Assembly: GCF_014196915.1 (NCBI RefSeq)
Contig: NZ_JACIEP010000004.1
Location: 186,001-250,000 of the forward strand
Direction of reading: 5' to 3'
Source: Dysgonomonas hofstadii
Lineage (GTDB): Bacteria > Bacteroidota > Bacteroidia > Bacteroidales > Dysgonomonadaceae
Length of the DNA: 64,000 bases
Shown here piece by piece: positions 33,769 to 42,461 of the stretch. The notes beneath the pieces are model-generated. The model was not told the origin of the DNA. It did not search any database and worked only from the letters and a program-made list of their open reading frames with translations. The translations under genes and the position numbers were made by a program. Each line of letters begins with the position of its first letter. The first letter of the stretch is position 1.

Positions 33769-34029
33769 ATGAGCGAGCAACAAGAAAGAAAAAGCCCTAT
33801 TATTCCGGTTTTAGAATCAACTATCCCCAATGCAAAAACAACAAAAGTTACAGTTGACGATTCTTTTGCCCGTATTATAGTTTACGAAAAGGAGGATTTA
33901 TCAAATGATGAGATATTCATCCTATTAAACATCCGTACTTACACCAAGATGGATATTGATAAACATTATGTCAGGAGTAAAGATGGAATTGACCAACATA
34001 GTTATACTATTTACAATATCCTTATTTGA
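33769..34029 (+). CDS. Hypothetical 86-aa protein
   Basis: This small soluble protein has no signal peptide, membrane helix or recognisable motif, although beta-strand/alpha-helix patterns appear (VTVDDSFARIIVYEKED, NDEIFILLNIRTYTK). It has a consensus promoter upstream, which supports it being a real gene. It converges on birA with only 9 bp between the stops. Function is unknown. Confidence 0.6.
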   Translation: MSEQQERKSPIIPVLESTIPNAKTTKVTVDDSFARIIVYEKEDLSNDEIFILLNIRTYTKMDIDKHYVRSKDGIDQHSYTIYNILI

Positions 34030-34038
34030 TGTGTTCGT

Positions 34039-34770
34039 TTATTTATATCTGACTTCTTTAAAAGCAAACCTGTATAACATACCATCTTCCGCTTCGAGGA
34101 CAAGTCTTCCATTTGTTTCAATGTCTTTTATCCGGGCACGAAAGTCTGTCTCTCCGTTATTATATAAATGATAACCGCTGCGATGGAAAAGGCATTGTTT
34201 ATATTCATCTCTTATTTGAGAAATTCCACCGCCCATCATTTGCAAGTATCGCATCATTATTTTGCTATGAACTTCGTTTTGCATCGATTCCAAAGAATAT
34301 GATCGTCCGGTAATTTGAGTCAAAGAGACAGGATTAGGGGCATTACTTCTAAATTCTTTCTGATTGATATTGATCCCTATTCCACAAACTGATTCTTTAA
34401 TTAAATTTTCTTGTAATGCATTTTCAATAAGTATGCCGCAAATCTTTTTATCTCTCCAATATATATCGTTAGGCCATTTTATAGATATATCGTCTGTATA
34501 AACATTTAAGAAATCGGCGACACCTAACGATATTGCCTGCGATATAATAAACTGTTCGCTGGCCTTGATTATTTGAGGATAGAGTACGATGCTGAATAAC
34601 AAATTCTCCCCTCTATCCGATTCCCAAGTATTCCCCTGCTGTCCTTTCCCTGCCGTTTGATAGCAGGAAAAGACAATCGTACCTTCGGCAAGTCTTTTTT
34701 CTGAAAGAAGCTGCTTCAGGTAGTTATTTGTAGAATCAGTCTCCTGTATGTGAATTACTTTGGCAAGCAT
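34039..34770 (-). CDS. birA: Biotin-[acetyl-CoA-carboxylase] ligase, monofunctional
   Basis: This enzyme activates biotin to biotinyl-AMP and attaches it to the carboxylase carrier protein. It has 243 aa and lacks the N-terminal HTH of E. coli BirA, so it cannot repress transcription. The ligase motifs are TDSTN (about 11-15), AGKGQQGNTWESDRG (about 40-54), IKWPNDIYWRDKKICGILIE (about 99-118) and GIGININ. A small C-terminal SH3-like domain ends near EVRYK. It overlaps the mmcQ-like gene by 16 bp. Confidence 0.9.
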   Translation of the reverse strand: MLAKVIHIQETDSTNNYLKQLLSEKRLAEGTIVFSCYQTAGKGQQGNTWESDRGENLLFSIVLYPQIIKASEQFIISQAISLGVADFLNVYTDDISIKWPNDIYWRDKKICGILIENALQENLIKESVCGIGININQKEFRSNAPNPVSLTQITGRSYSLESMQNEVHSKIMMRYLQMMGGGISQIRDEYKQCLFHRSGYHLYNNGETDFRARIKDIETNGRLVLEAEDGMLYRFAFKEVRYK

Positions 34771-35132
34771 GATAGATTATTATATTCTTCCTGTTGCTTC
34801 TTCGGTAGTTTTTTTATCACTTCATCTACCGAATGCTGGATAAGCTCTTTGATCAGATTATCAGGGACATCGCTTTCTATTACAACTGTATTCCATAATC
34901 TTTTATTGGAATGATAGCCCGGAAATATTCCCGTATACTGTTCCCGCAGCATTATCGCCCTCTCAGGATCACACTTCAGATTCAGCCAGAATTCCCCGTC
35001 TTTACTATCTAATGCTATATAGGCAAACATTTTATCCATAACCTTAAAAACCAAAACATCTTCGCCAAAAGGAAAAGATTCTGTCGCCCCTTTTATCATA
35101 AGGCAGGCTTCGCGTGCTTCTTCTATATTCAT
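34755..35132 (-). CDS. MmcQ/YjbR-family protein
   Basis: This 125-aa CyaY-like fold protein has the MmcQ/YjbR signature: ATESFPFGEDVLVFKVMDKM near the start, FWLNLKCDPE in the middle and KRLWNTVVIE after it. Members are proposed DNA-binding proteins, but their role is unproven. It is co-transcribed with yraN (15 bp upstream) and overlaps birA by 16 bp, so expression is coupled. Confidence 0.85.
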   Translation of the reverse strand: MNIEEAREACLMIKGATESFPFGEDVLVFKVMDKMFAYIALDSKDGEFWLNLKCDPERAIMLREQYTGIFPGYHSNKRLWNTVVIESDVPDNLIKELIQHSVDEVIKKLPKKQQEEYNNLSCLPK

Positions 35133-35147
35133 AAGATTATATGTATA

Positions 35148-35513
35148 TCAATTTACCGGTGCTAAAAAAGCGTCATCTATATGTTCAATCTCAAAACCCT
35201 GTCCATTCCAGATAGCGGCTATCACATCGAAACGGGCAGGCAGGTCAATATCATTCTCTTTCAGATAAAAGTCAGCGGCTTCTACTATTCGTTTTATTTT
35301 GCCTTTTGAAACTGCTTCTTCAGGGTTTCCCCATTGGGAAGAACTACGAGTCTTCACTTCGGCAAAAACAATGAACTCCTCGTTACTGGCGATGATGTCT
35401 ATTTCATATTTTTCATAGAGCCAATTACGTTTGATTATATCATAACCCTTTTGCCTGAGATAACGTACGGCCGCATCTTCGCCACGTTTGCCAAGTTCGT
35501 TGTGTTCTGCCAT
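35148..35513 (-). CDS. YraN/UPF0102-family nuclease-like protein
   Basis: This 121-aa protein has the PD-(D/E)XK-like core of UPF0102: LGKRGEDAAVRYLRQKGYDI, then EIDIIASNEEFIVFAEVKTR, in which Asp and Glu-x-Lys form a nuclease-type site. Family members often lie near rRNA or DNA maintenance genes and are proposed to be endonucleases, without firm proof. It lies 15 bp after comB on the minus strand. Confidence 0.88.
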   Translation of the reverse strand: MAEHNELGKRGEDAAVRYLRQKGYDIIKRNWLYEKYEIDIIASNEEFIVFAEVKTRSSSQWGNPEEAVSKGKIKRIVEAADFYLKENDIDLPARFDVIAAIWNGQGFEIEHIDDAFLAPVN

Positions 35514-35528
35514 TTTTTAGTTACAAAG

Positions 35529-36251
35529 TTACGAATTCCAAATTACAAGGCGCTTTATTTGCTTATTGTAAACAGGAACTATATTGACCGTATCTTCTGT
35601 CAGGCAATATTCCACAGAGTCCTGTAAATTATTTGCTTCAAGACGTTTGATATGTTCTGTCCGGTTGATATATTTTCTCACATCAGCTTTTGCTTCATTC
35701 CACATAGATAGTGCGACCTGAGTTGCATCAGAAGCAGAGGTATACCCTCTATCTATCAAACGTCTCGCCAAAGCACCTCCATAAAGAGAGTCTTCAATAT
35801 TAAAACGGTTATTCCACCCTGCACAAAGGACGATCACATCTTTTTGTTTTTCAAAGCAAAAGTCCGCAACAGCATCTATATTGGAAAAGGCTCCGATAAT
35901 CAGTATCTCCGCATCATTTGCCATTTCGATAGCCTGCGTGCCATTTGTAGTTGTAAATACCACATCTTTCCCGCTTACCTTATCTTCAGTATAATCGAAT
36001 GGGGAATTACCGAAATCGGCAAAATCACAGCGTTTTACATTGCGCTCTGCCCCTACAAGGAATCCTTTTGCTTTATAATCCTGTGCCTCCTCAATACTCG
36101 CGACAGGGATTATAGATCGTGCCCCGTTATTCAATGCGGCACACATCGTAGTTGTTGCTCTGAAAATATCCACGACAACAACAATTTTATTCTCACCATC
36201 CTGCGAATAATACGGATAGAGAGCAGGAGTAAAACAAATATCTACTTTCAT
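35529..36251 (-). CDS. comB: 2-phosphosulfolactate phosphatase
   Basis: This ComB-family phosphatase (240 aa) hydrolyses 2-phospho-3-sulfolactate, a step of coenzyme M synthesis in methanogens. In Bacteroidetes, where coenzyme M is not expected, its physiological substrate is uncertain. Family blocks are VVVDIFRATTTMCAALNNGA, GAERNVKR and DVVFTTTNGTQAI. The start lies 2 bp downstream of the kdsA stop, so the pair is tightly coupled. Confidence 0.86.
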   Translation of the reverse strand: MKVDICFTPALYPYYSQDGENKIVVVVDIFRATTTMCAALNNGARSIIPVASIEEAQDYKAKGFLVGAERNVKRCDFADFGNSPFDYTEDKVSGKDVVFTTTNGTQAIEMANDAEILIIGAFSNIDAVADFCFEKQKDVIVLCAGWNNRFNIEDSLYGGALARRLIDRGYTSASDATQVALSMWNEAKADVRKYINRTEHIKRLEANNLQDSVEYCLTEDTVNIVPVYNKQIKRLVIWNS

Positions 36252-36253
36252 CT

Positions 36254-37048
36254 TTATAAAGCAGCTCTAAGTCTGACTAAACGTTCCATCAAGCCCTCCA
36301 GCTGATCTAGCGGCAACATGTTTGCCCCATCTGATTTTGCATTTGCCGGATCGAAGTGTGTTTCGATGAATAGTCCGTCTACACCTGTAGCAATACCGGC
36401 CTTACACATTGTTTCAATTAATTTAGGCTGGCCTCCGGTCACCCCTGAAGCCTGATTTGGTTTTTGCAGACAGTGAGTTGCATCCAGTACTACCGGGAAG
36501 CCAAACTCCTTCATCTCGGGGATTCCCCTAAAATCGACAACAAGATCAGAATAGCCAAAGGAAGTCCCTCTGTCAGTTATGATTACATTGTTATTTCCGG
36601 AATCAACAACTTTTTGTGCAGCAAACTGCATACCCCCTGGCGCAAGAAATTGTCCCTTCTTTATATTCACAACCTTACCTGTTTTGGCGGCAGCTATCAG
36701 CAAATCAGTCTGACGGCAAAGAAAAGCTGGTATCTGTAATATATCTACATATTCGGCAGCCATTTCAGCTTCATGAGTTTCATGTATGTCGGTTACTGTA
36801 GGCACACCGAAAGTGTCATGTACTTTACGCAGGATTTTCAACGCTTTTTCATCACCTATCCCGGTAAAAGAATCTACTCGTGAACGATTTGCCTTGCGGT
36901 ACGAACCTTTAAATACATAAGGTATATTGAGCCTTGATGTAATATTTATTACTTTATCTGCGATGCGAAGTGCCATTTCTTCGCCCTCTATTACGCATGG
37001 TCCGGCAAGGAGGAAGAAATTATCATTTTTAAGATCTGCTAAATTCAT
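36254..37048 (-). CDS. kdsA: 3-deoxy-8-phosphooctulonate synthase (KDO8P synthase)
   Basis: This enzyme condenses arabinose-5-phosphate with phosphoenolpyruvate to KDO-8-phosphate for lipopolysaccharide core synthesis. It has 264 aa, the normal length. Motifs are LAGPCVIEGEE near the start, FKGSYRKANRSR (substrate-binding KANRS), GVPTVTDIHE and NIKKGQFLAPG. It is the first gene of a minus-strand run kdsA-comB-yraN-mmcQ-like-birA. A -7-like box (CAAAGATA on the plus strand, 37083-37090) lies 34 bp upstream. Confidence 0.94.
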   Translation of the reverse strand: MNLADLKNDNFFLLAGPCVIEGEEMALRIADKVINITSRLNIPYVFKGSYRKANRSRVDSFTGIGDEKALKILRKVHDTFGVPTVTDIHETHEAEMAAEYVDILQIPAFLCRQTDLLIAAAKTGKVVNIKKGQFLAPGGMQFAAQKVVDSGNNNVIITDRGTSFGYSDLVVDFRGIPEMKEFGFPVVLDATHCLQKPNQASGVTGGQPKLIETMCKAGIATGVDGLFIETHFDPANAKSDGANMLPLDQLEGLMERLVRLRAAL

Positions 37049-37442
37049 TATTTATAGATTGTATTTAAGTTTTTATTCCTTTCAAAGATACAAAGATTAT
37101 GCCGCTAAGTAAATACCCCGGATGAAAACTTTTACATTTGAGCCGGAGAACAAATAGACTCTGAGCCCCAGAGCAAAATAAACATAATTCTAAAATCTTA
37201 TATTTGTAGTTGTTAAAAAATTCATTTCTTAATGATTTAAAAAAACATATTGATTTTTTGTTCAATCCAGGAATAATATTTAAAATTGTGACGACTTAAT
37301 ATCACGAACACATCAAACGGTAACTTAAAGAACAGAGATCAATAAGAAAGAGCTATTAAAAAGATATTGCAGCAACTAAATTTTCTATCAGGAAACATAA
37401 CAGTTCCGGAATTTAAAACACTATATTAATCAAAATAAGTTT
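37049..37442. other. Divergent intergenic region between kdsA and the S-component gene
   Basis: No gene is visible in 394 bp. It holds the kdsA -7-like box and a 5-bp hairpin CTCTG-AGCCC-CAGAG (about 37161-37175), otherwise AT-rich sequence. No riboswitch consensus (TPP, cobalamin, preQ1) could be matched by eye. Confidence 0.5.
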
Positions 37443-37952
37443 ATGGAAACAACAGTAAAACTTTATTCGTTGAGCTACAAAGATGTTAAAACATACATGT
37501 TTGCAGCCCTTTTCATTATCGGAAATATTGCATTACCTCAGCTTTGCCACTTGATTCCGGGAGGAGGCCTGACATGGTTGCCTATCTATTTCTTTACATT
37601 AATCGCTGCTTACAAATACGGATTCCGGGTAGGATTGCTGACTGCCATACTTTCTCCGTTAGTAAATTATTTACTATTTGATATGCCAGCATTGGGAGCA
37701 TTACCGGCCATCATAGCAAAATCGGCCATACTTGCCGGAGCTGCTGCTTATCTGGCCCATCGTTTCGATAAGGTTTCTATTCTTGCGATAATCGGGGCTG
37801 TATTGGCATATCAGGTAGCGGGTACACTTGTAGAATTTGCTATTGAAAAAGATTTCTTTGTTGCTATACAGGATTTCCGTATCGGTATTCCGGGAATGCT
37901 GGTACAGGTATTCGGAGGATATGCACTGTTGAAAGCTATTGCTAAAATCTGA
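37443..37952 (+). CDS. ECF-type transporter substrate-binding S component (six-helix membrane protein)
   Basis: This 169-aa integral membrane protein has six predicted helices: about 18-35, 42-60, 63-80, 82-105, 114-135 and 148-168. The Gly/Pro-rich wording (LIPGGGLTWLPIYFFTLIAA, FRVGLLTAILSPLVNYLLF) resembles S components of ECF vitamin transporters. No ATPase or T-component gene is nearby, so it would use a shared ECF module or act alone. It lies 12 bp before a phosphoribosyltransferase gene, suggesting a nucleobase-like substrate. Confidence 0.72.
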   Translation: METTVKLYSLSYKDVKTYMFAALFIIGNIALPQLCHLIPGGGLTWLPIYFFTLIAAYKYGFRVGLLTAILSPLVNYLLFDMPALGALPAIIAKSAILAGAAAYLAHRFDKVSILAIIGAVLAYQVAGTLVEFAIEKDFFVAIQDFRIGIPGMLVQVFGGYALLKAIAKI

Positions 37953-37964
37953 TTGCAATAAGTT

Positions 37965-38363
37965 ATGTACGATAAAACTTTTGAAGAGGTTTTCGAGCGT
38001 TTCCGTACGATACCTTTTAATGAAGATTTCGATATGATAGTTGCTATTGCCAATGGAGGAATAATACCGGCAGCAATACTTAACCAACGGTTAAATATCG
38101 AAATTCAGTTGTTAAAAATAAATCTGCGGGATAGCAATCAGAAACCAAAATATGATAGTCCCCAATTAATGGCTCCGATAGATTTCGACTACAAAAACAA
38201 ACGCATCCTTTTGGTAGAGGACAGGGTGAAAACCGGAGCTTCCCTTTTGTATGCCTGCAAATTGCTCGAAGGAGCAACATATGTAAAAACTTTTGCAGTC
38301 AATGGAAAAGCCGATTACGCATTATACAATGAGGACTGCTTTAAATTCCCATGGTTATTATAA
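37965..38363 (+). CDS. Type I phosphoribosyltransferase-like protein
   Basis: This 132-aa PRTase-fold protein carries the PRPP-binding motif ILLVEDRVKTGASL (about residues 82-95) and an N-terminal AIANGGIIPAA loop. It is shorter than hypoxanthine or xanthine PRTases (about 170-180 aa), lacking a full hood domain. It probably joins PRPP to a small base. It follows the S-component gene at 12 bp, so an uptake-and-trap salvage pathway is plausible. Substrate is unknown. Confidence 0.8.
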   Translation: MYDKTFEEVFERFRTIPFNEDFDMIVAIANGGIIPAAILNQRLNIEIQLLKINLRDSNQKPKYDSPQLMAPIDFDYKNKRILLVEDRVKTGASLLYACKLLEGATYVKTFAVNGKADYALYNEDCFKFPWLL

Positions 38364-38369
38364 CATTAA

Positions 38370-38382
38370 GGTCGCAGACCTA
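38370..38382. repeat. Mini-hairpin AGGTC-GCA-GACCT
   Basis: A 5-bp stem and three-base loop start 7 bp after the phosphoribosyltransferase stop and are followed by ATTTATT. It may be a weak terminator. It is a near-copy of 26696-26708. Confidence 0.45.
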
Positions 38383-38501
38383 TTTATTGTCTATCCAAGT
38401 ATAACTCTTATTGGTAGTTATTACTTTCAAATGCAATATTAAATATTAACATTTACTTAAACATAAATTTTCAGAAAATAAATATTGGAACCTAAAATAT
38501 C

Positions 38502-39440
38502 ATGGACAGACGGAATTTTTTAAGAGCAATGGTACTTGCCGGAGCTGTAGCTACGGTAAAGTCGAGCGAAGGGATGGATATACTGGCACAGACTGTTAAC
38601 AGCACCCAAACGGGAGCCAAGGTTGATATAGTGGCAGTAATGGGTGGCGAACCCGAAGCTATGTTCAGGCGTGCCATAACTGAATTGGGTGGCATGAGCA
38701 AATTTATAAAAAGTGGACAAAAAGTTGTTGTGAAGCCAAATATAGGATGGGACAAGACTCCTGAACTAGCCGGGAATACCAACCCTAAGCTGGTGACGGA
38801 AGTTATCCGTCAGTGTCTTTCGGCAGGAGCAAAAGAGGTTACGGTATTTGACCATACCTGCGACGATTGGGTGAAATGTTACAAAAACAGTGGAATAGAA
38901 GATGCTGCAAAAGCCGCCGGAGCAAAAGTCGTACCTGCGCATGAAGAATCTTACTACAAAGAAGTAAGCCTGCCAAGAGGAGTAAAACTGAAAAGTGCAA
39001 AGATACACCAGGCCATTATCGATTGTGACGTATGGATCAACCTGCCTGTATTGAAACATCATGGAGGTGCCAATCTCACAATGTCGATGAAAAATTATAT
39101 GGGTATAGTATGGGACAGAAGAATATTTCACCGTACCGACCTGCAGCAATGTATTGCCGATATATGCACTTATTCTAAAAAACCTGTACTTAATATTGTA
39201 GATGCATATCGTGTCGTTCAGATTAATGGTCCGCAAGGACGTTCTGCCGCCGATGTAGTCAATCCGAAAGGATTGTTTATATCGCAGGATATCGTGGCTG
39301 TAGATACCGCTGCTGCTAAATTCTTCGGGCAGATCAGGGAAATGCCGCTCGACCATGTAAAACATTTATCAGCAGGCCAATCACTCAGTCTGGGCACGAT
39401 GGATATAGATAAGCTGAACATTAAACGTATCAAAATCTAA
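38502..39440 (+). CDS. Tat-exported DUF362 protein
   Basis: This 312-aa protein has a twin-arginine signal (DRRNFLRAMVLAGAVA, residues 2-17) and should be folded before export to the periplasm. The remainder fits DUF362: VAVMGGEPEAMFRRAITELG, VVVKPNIGWDKTPE, VTVFDHTCDD and WINLPVLKHHGGANLTMSMK. Its cysteines are scattered and no CxxC ferredoxin motif appears, unlike some DUF362-ferredoxin fusions. It lies 9 bp before a large Fe-S membrane protein, and the pair probably forms one redox unit. The family's function is unproven. Confidence 0.85.
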   Translation: MDRRNFLRAMVLAGAVATVKSSEGMDILAQTVNSTQTGAKVDIVAVMGGEPEAMFRRAITELGGMSKFIKSGQKVVVKPNIGWDKTPELAGNTNPKLVTEVIRQCLSAGAKEVTVFDHTCDDWVKCYKNSGIEDAAKAAGAKVVPAHEESYYKEVSLPRGVKLKSAKIHQAIIDCDVWINLPVLKHHGGANLTMSMKNYMGIVWDRRIFHRTDLQQCIADICTYSKKPVLNIVDAYRVVQINGPQGRSAADVVNPKGLFISQDIVAVDTAAAKFFGQIREMPLDHVKHLSAGQSLSLGTMDIDKLNIKRIKI

Positions 39441-39449
39441 CAAACTCAT

Positions 39450-40988
39450 ATGCTTAAAAAACTGCGGGTAAGCTTATCTGTTGTATTCTTTGCCCTGATA
39501 ACATTTTTCTTTCTGGATTTCAGGGCGGTAATGCCAGATGAGTTCCATTGGCTGGCACATTTGCAGGTAGTCCCTGCAATTATAGGGGGCAGCATAGGTA
39601 TATTGATTTTTCTGGTAATACTCACGCTACTGTTTGGGCGTATCTATTGCTCATCCATTTGCCCGATGGGTATTTACCAGGATATAGTGGCATGGATATC
39701 TAAAAAGGTTGCCGGAAAAAAGAAAAGATATAGTTATAGCAAAGCAAAAAATATATTACGATGGATTGTATTTGCCATAGCAGCTATCAGTCCATTTGTG
39801 GGATTAACTTTTGTCTTGGCATTGGTAGATCCTTACAGTGCATTCGGACGTATGATTACCAATATATTCAAGCCTGTCTACATGAGTGGTAATAATGTGT
39901 TGGAGAGCATATTTACCAGCTTTGGCAATTATACTTTTTATAAGGTGGATGTCGTTGTGATGAGTGTTTTCTCGCTTATTATAGCTATCGCCACATTGCT
40001 GGCAATAGGATTTTTTGCATGGAAACATGGCCGTACTTATTGTAATACTATTTGTCCGGTTGGAACTTTGTTAGGCTTTGTCAGCAAGTTCTCCTTATTT
40101 AAAGTAAGAATCGATGCAGAAAAATGCAATGCCTGCGGACTGTGCGCCATGAAATGCAAAGCATCATGTATCGACAGCAAAAATCACGCAGTTGACAGCA
40201 GTCGCTGTGTGGACTGCTTTAACTGTCTGGGCAGTTGCAACAAAGGTGCTTTGACCTTTGTTCCGTATAAGAAAAAAGAGAAGCAAGTAGTTCTTGCTAC
40301 AGAGTCTGTTGATAGCAATAAAAGGCAATTCTTAACCACAGCTATTACCACAGCTGTGACAGTCCCGGCTGTAATGGCTCAGGATAAGATAAACGATCTT
40401 ATTTCAGATAAGGATATCCCGACGAGGCAAACACCTATAAGTCCTCCAGGTGCTTTAAGTTCCGATCATTTGCTAAGTCACTGTACCTCCTGTCACCTGT
40501 GTATCAGTCGTTGTCCTTCACGTGTGATCAAACCTGCCTTTATGGATTACGGGCTGGGAGGGATTATGCAACCTGTGATGACATACGAAAAAGGCTTTTG
40601 TAACTACAATTGTACTGTTTGTACAGATGTTTGTCCAAACAGGGCGTTGGTGAAGTTAGAGATGGAAGAAAAGCATATGACGCAGATAGGACGTGTACAC
40701 TTTGTACATGACATCTGTGTGGTTGTTACAGATAAAAATAATTGTGGGGCATGTGCCGAACACTGTCCTACCCAAGCTGTAACGATGGTTCCATATGATG
40801 GGGGAGAAGGATTAACTATTCCTCATATTAACCCTGATATCTGTGTGGGCTGTGGTGGCTGCGAATTTATTTGTCCTGTGCGTCCCAATCGTGCTATTTT
40901 TGTAGAAGGCAATAAAGTGCACCGGCGAAGGGAAGCATTCGACGTAGAAGAGAAGGAAGAGCTTATAATCGATGATTTCGGTTTTTAA
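39450..40988 (+). CDS. NapH-NapG-like fusion: membrane polyferredoxin with internal Tat-like segment
   Basis: This 512-aa predicted quinol dehydrogenase-type electron carrier begins with a NapH-like part of four membrane helices (about 7-24, 40-62, 105-130 and 168-192). It includes the paired YCSSICPMG and YCNTICPVG loops and two cytoplasmic-type [4Fe-4S] motifs (CNACGLCAMKC, CVDCFNCLGSC). At about residues 288-312 a Tat-like segment (KRQFLTT followed by a hydrophobic run ending VMAQ) precedes a NapG-like part with four further cluster motifs (CTSCHLCISRC, CNYNCTVCTDVC, CGACAEHC, CVGCGGCEFIC). It appears to join NapH and NapG in one chain and should deliver electrons across the membrane. No nitrate or nitrous-oxide reductase gene is nearby; the DUF362 protein is its only candidate partner. 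Confidence 0.85.
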   Translation: MLKKLRVSLSVVFFALITFFFLDFRAVMPDEFHWLAHLQVVPAIIGGSIGILIFLVILTLLFGRIYCSSICPMGIYQDIVAWISKKVAGKKKRYSYSKAKNILRWIVFAIAAISPFVGLTFVLALVDPYSAFGRMITNIFKPVYMSGNNVLESIFTSFGNYTFYKVDVVVMSVFSLIIAIATLLAIGFFAWKHGRTYCNTICPVGTLLGFVSKFSLFKVRIDAEKCNACGLCAMKCKASCIDSKNHAVDSSRCVDCFNCLGSCNKGALTFVPYKKKEKQVVLATESVDSNKRQFLTTAITTAVTVPAVMAQDKINDLISDKDIPTRQTPISPPGALSSDHLLSHCTSCHLCISRCPSRVIKPAFMDYGLGGIMQPVMTYEKGFCNYNCTVCTDVCPNRALVKLEMEEKHMTQIGRVHFVHDICVVVTDKNNCGACAEHCPTQAVTMVPYDGGEGLTIPHINPDICVGCGGCEFICPVRPNRAIFVEGNKVHRRREAFDVEEKEELIIDDFGF

Positions 40989-40995
40989 TATATGA

Positions 40996-41024
40996 AGAGA
41001 GGGACTCAATGTCCCTCTCTTTTA
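40996..41024. terminator. Bidirectional terminator between Fe-S protein and PhoH genes
   Basis: A 10-bp stem AGAGAGGGAC / GTCCCTCTCT with a 5-base loop is followed by TTTTATTT on the plus strand. It serves two convergent genes whose stops are 37 bp apart. Confidence 0.85.
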
Positions 41025-41025
41025 T

Positions 41026-42357
41026 TTATAATAATGTACTGGCTATTTCCGATAATTTGCTTCGTTCACCTTTTAACAGGTTTACATGGGCAAAGATATC
41101 CTGCCCGGTCATCTTATCTATCATATATGCCAGCCCGTTCGATTGCGCATCCAGATAGGGCGAATCTATCTGTTGCAAGTCACCGGCAAATATCATCTTA
41201 GTTCCCTCACCAGCACGGGTTATGATTGTTTTTATCTCATGTGGGGTTAGATTTTGTGCTTCGTCTATAATGCAGATCATTTCCGATAGGCTTCGCCCCC
41301 TGATATAGGCTAAGGCTTCTATTTCGAGTCTTTTATCTGTCTGAAGCTGTTCTATATTACGATATTCTGCACCGCCATAAGCTATATGGGATTTTATAAC
41401 ACCCAGATTATCGAATAATGGCTGCATATAAGGCATGATTTTCTGCTTTTCGTCTCCTGGGAGGAAGCCTAATTCCCTGTTACTTAATGCAACAATAGGA
41501 CGTGCCAATAAGATCTGGTTATATTCTCCGCTTTGCTTTAATGCAGATGCCAGGGCAAGCAGAGTTTTACCGGTTCCGGCTTTTCCGGTGAGGGCAACCA
41601 GCTTTATTTCAGGATCGAGTAATACCTCAAAAGCAAATGTTTGTTCGGCATTGCGGGGCAAAATTCCATAGCAGGTTTGTTTCTCTATTCGCCGTATCTT
41701 ATTGACAAATGGGTTGTACCGGGCCAATACGCTTTTTTTACCGTTCTTCATTACAAAACATTCATTTGGATTGACAGGATTTCCCAAATCAAGAGAATCG
41801 AAATCGATACCCTCTGCCGAAGAGTATAACTTATCTATTGTTGCCGTATCGATATTGGCAAATACTTTGTGCTGTTTCTCAAATATAAAGATATCGGCCA
41901 CCTTATCATTTATATAGTCTTCGGCGAGCAGGCCAATGGAACGGGCTTTCATCCTCAAATTTATATCTTTGGTAACCAGAATAGTCTTTGTTTTGGGATC
42001 ACGCTCCGCTATTTCCATCACAGCAGACAGAATGCGATGATCAGGTATCCGTTCGGGAAACATTTCGCTTACCCGCTCCTGATCCTTAATACCCGTGGCC
42101 ACGAAAAGATTTCCCATTCCGCTTCCCAACGATGTCCCATTGGTAAATAAACTATCGTCGGTTATCACATCCAGTTGACGCAGAAACTCCCGTGCATTAT
42201 AATTGATCTGGTCATTACCTTTTTTGAATTTATCGAGTTCTTCCAAAACTACGATAGGAAGGTATATATCATTTTCCTCAAAATTATCCAGACATCTGAA
42301 ATCGTGTAGTATCACGTTTGTATCAAGTACAAAATTCTTTTTCTTCTTTTTTGCCAT
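41026..42357 (-). CDS. PIN-PhoH family protein (PhoH2-like)
   Basis: This 443-aa fusion has an N-terminal PIN nuclease domain (about 8-150; FVLDTNVILHD, VVLEELDKFKKGND, ILVTKDINLRMKA, carrying the acidic metal site) and a C-terminal PhoH ATPase (about 235-443). The ATPase has Walker A GKAGTGKTLLALASAL, RPIVALSNRELGFLPG and Walker B IIDEAQNLTPHEIKTI. Such PhoH2 proteins are reported RNA helicase/ribonuclease enzymes. It is a single gene closed by a bidirectional terminator. Confidence 0.92.
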   Translation of the reverse strand: MAKKKKKNFVLDTNVILHDFRCLDNFEENDIYLPIVVLEELDKFKKGNDQINYNAREFLRQLDVITDDSLFTNGTSLGSGMGNLFVATGIKDQERVSEMFPERIPDHRILSAVMEIAERDPKTKTILVTKDINLRMKARSIGLLAEDYINDKVADIFIFEKQHKVFANIDTATIDKLYSSAEGIDFDSLDLGNPVNPNECFVMKNGKKSVLARYNPFVNKIRRIEKQTCYGILPRNAEQTFAFEVLLDPEIKLVALTGKAGTGKTLLALASALKQSGEYNQILLARPIVALSNRELGFLPGDEKQKIMPYMQPLFDNLGVIKSHIAYGGAEYRNIEQLQTDKRLEIEALAYIRGRSLSEMICIIDEAQNLTPHEIKTIITRAGEGTKMIFAGDLQQIDSPYLDAQSNGLAYMIDKMTGQDIFAHVNLLKGERSKLSEIASTLL

Positions 42358-42461
42358 AAAATATATCTATATTCGGTTATATAACATAAATATAGTCTTT
42401 TTGTGCTGATTTCTTATGATAATAAATATGAATAATTGCTAATACAGATCAACATTTTCAA

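Noticed and set aside
37130-37440. Possible riboswitch before the ECF S component
   Set aside because: Only a 5-bp hairpin was seen; no TPP, cobalamin, preQ1 or purine core could be aligned by eye.
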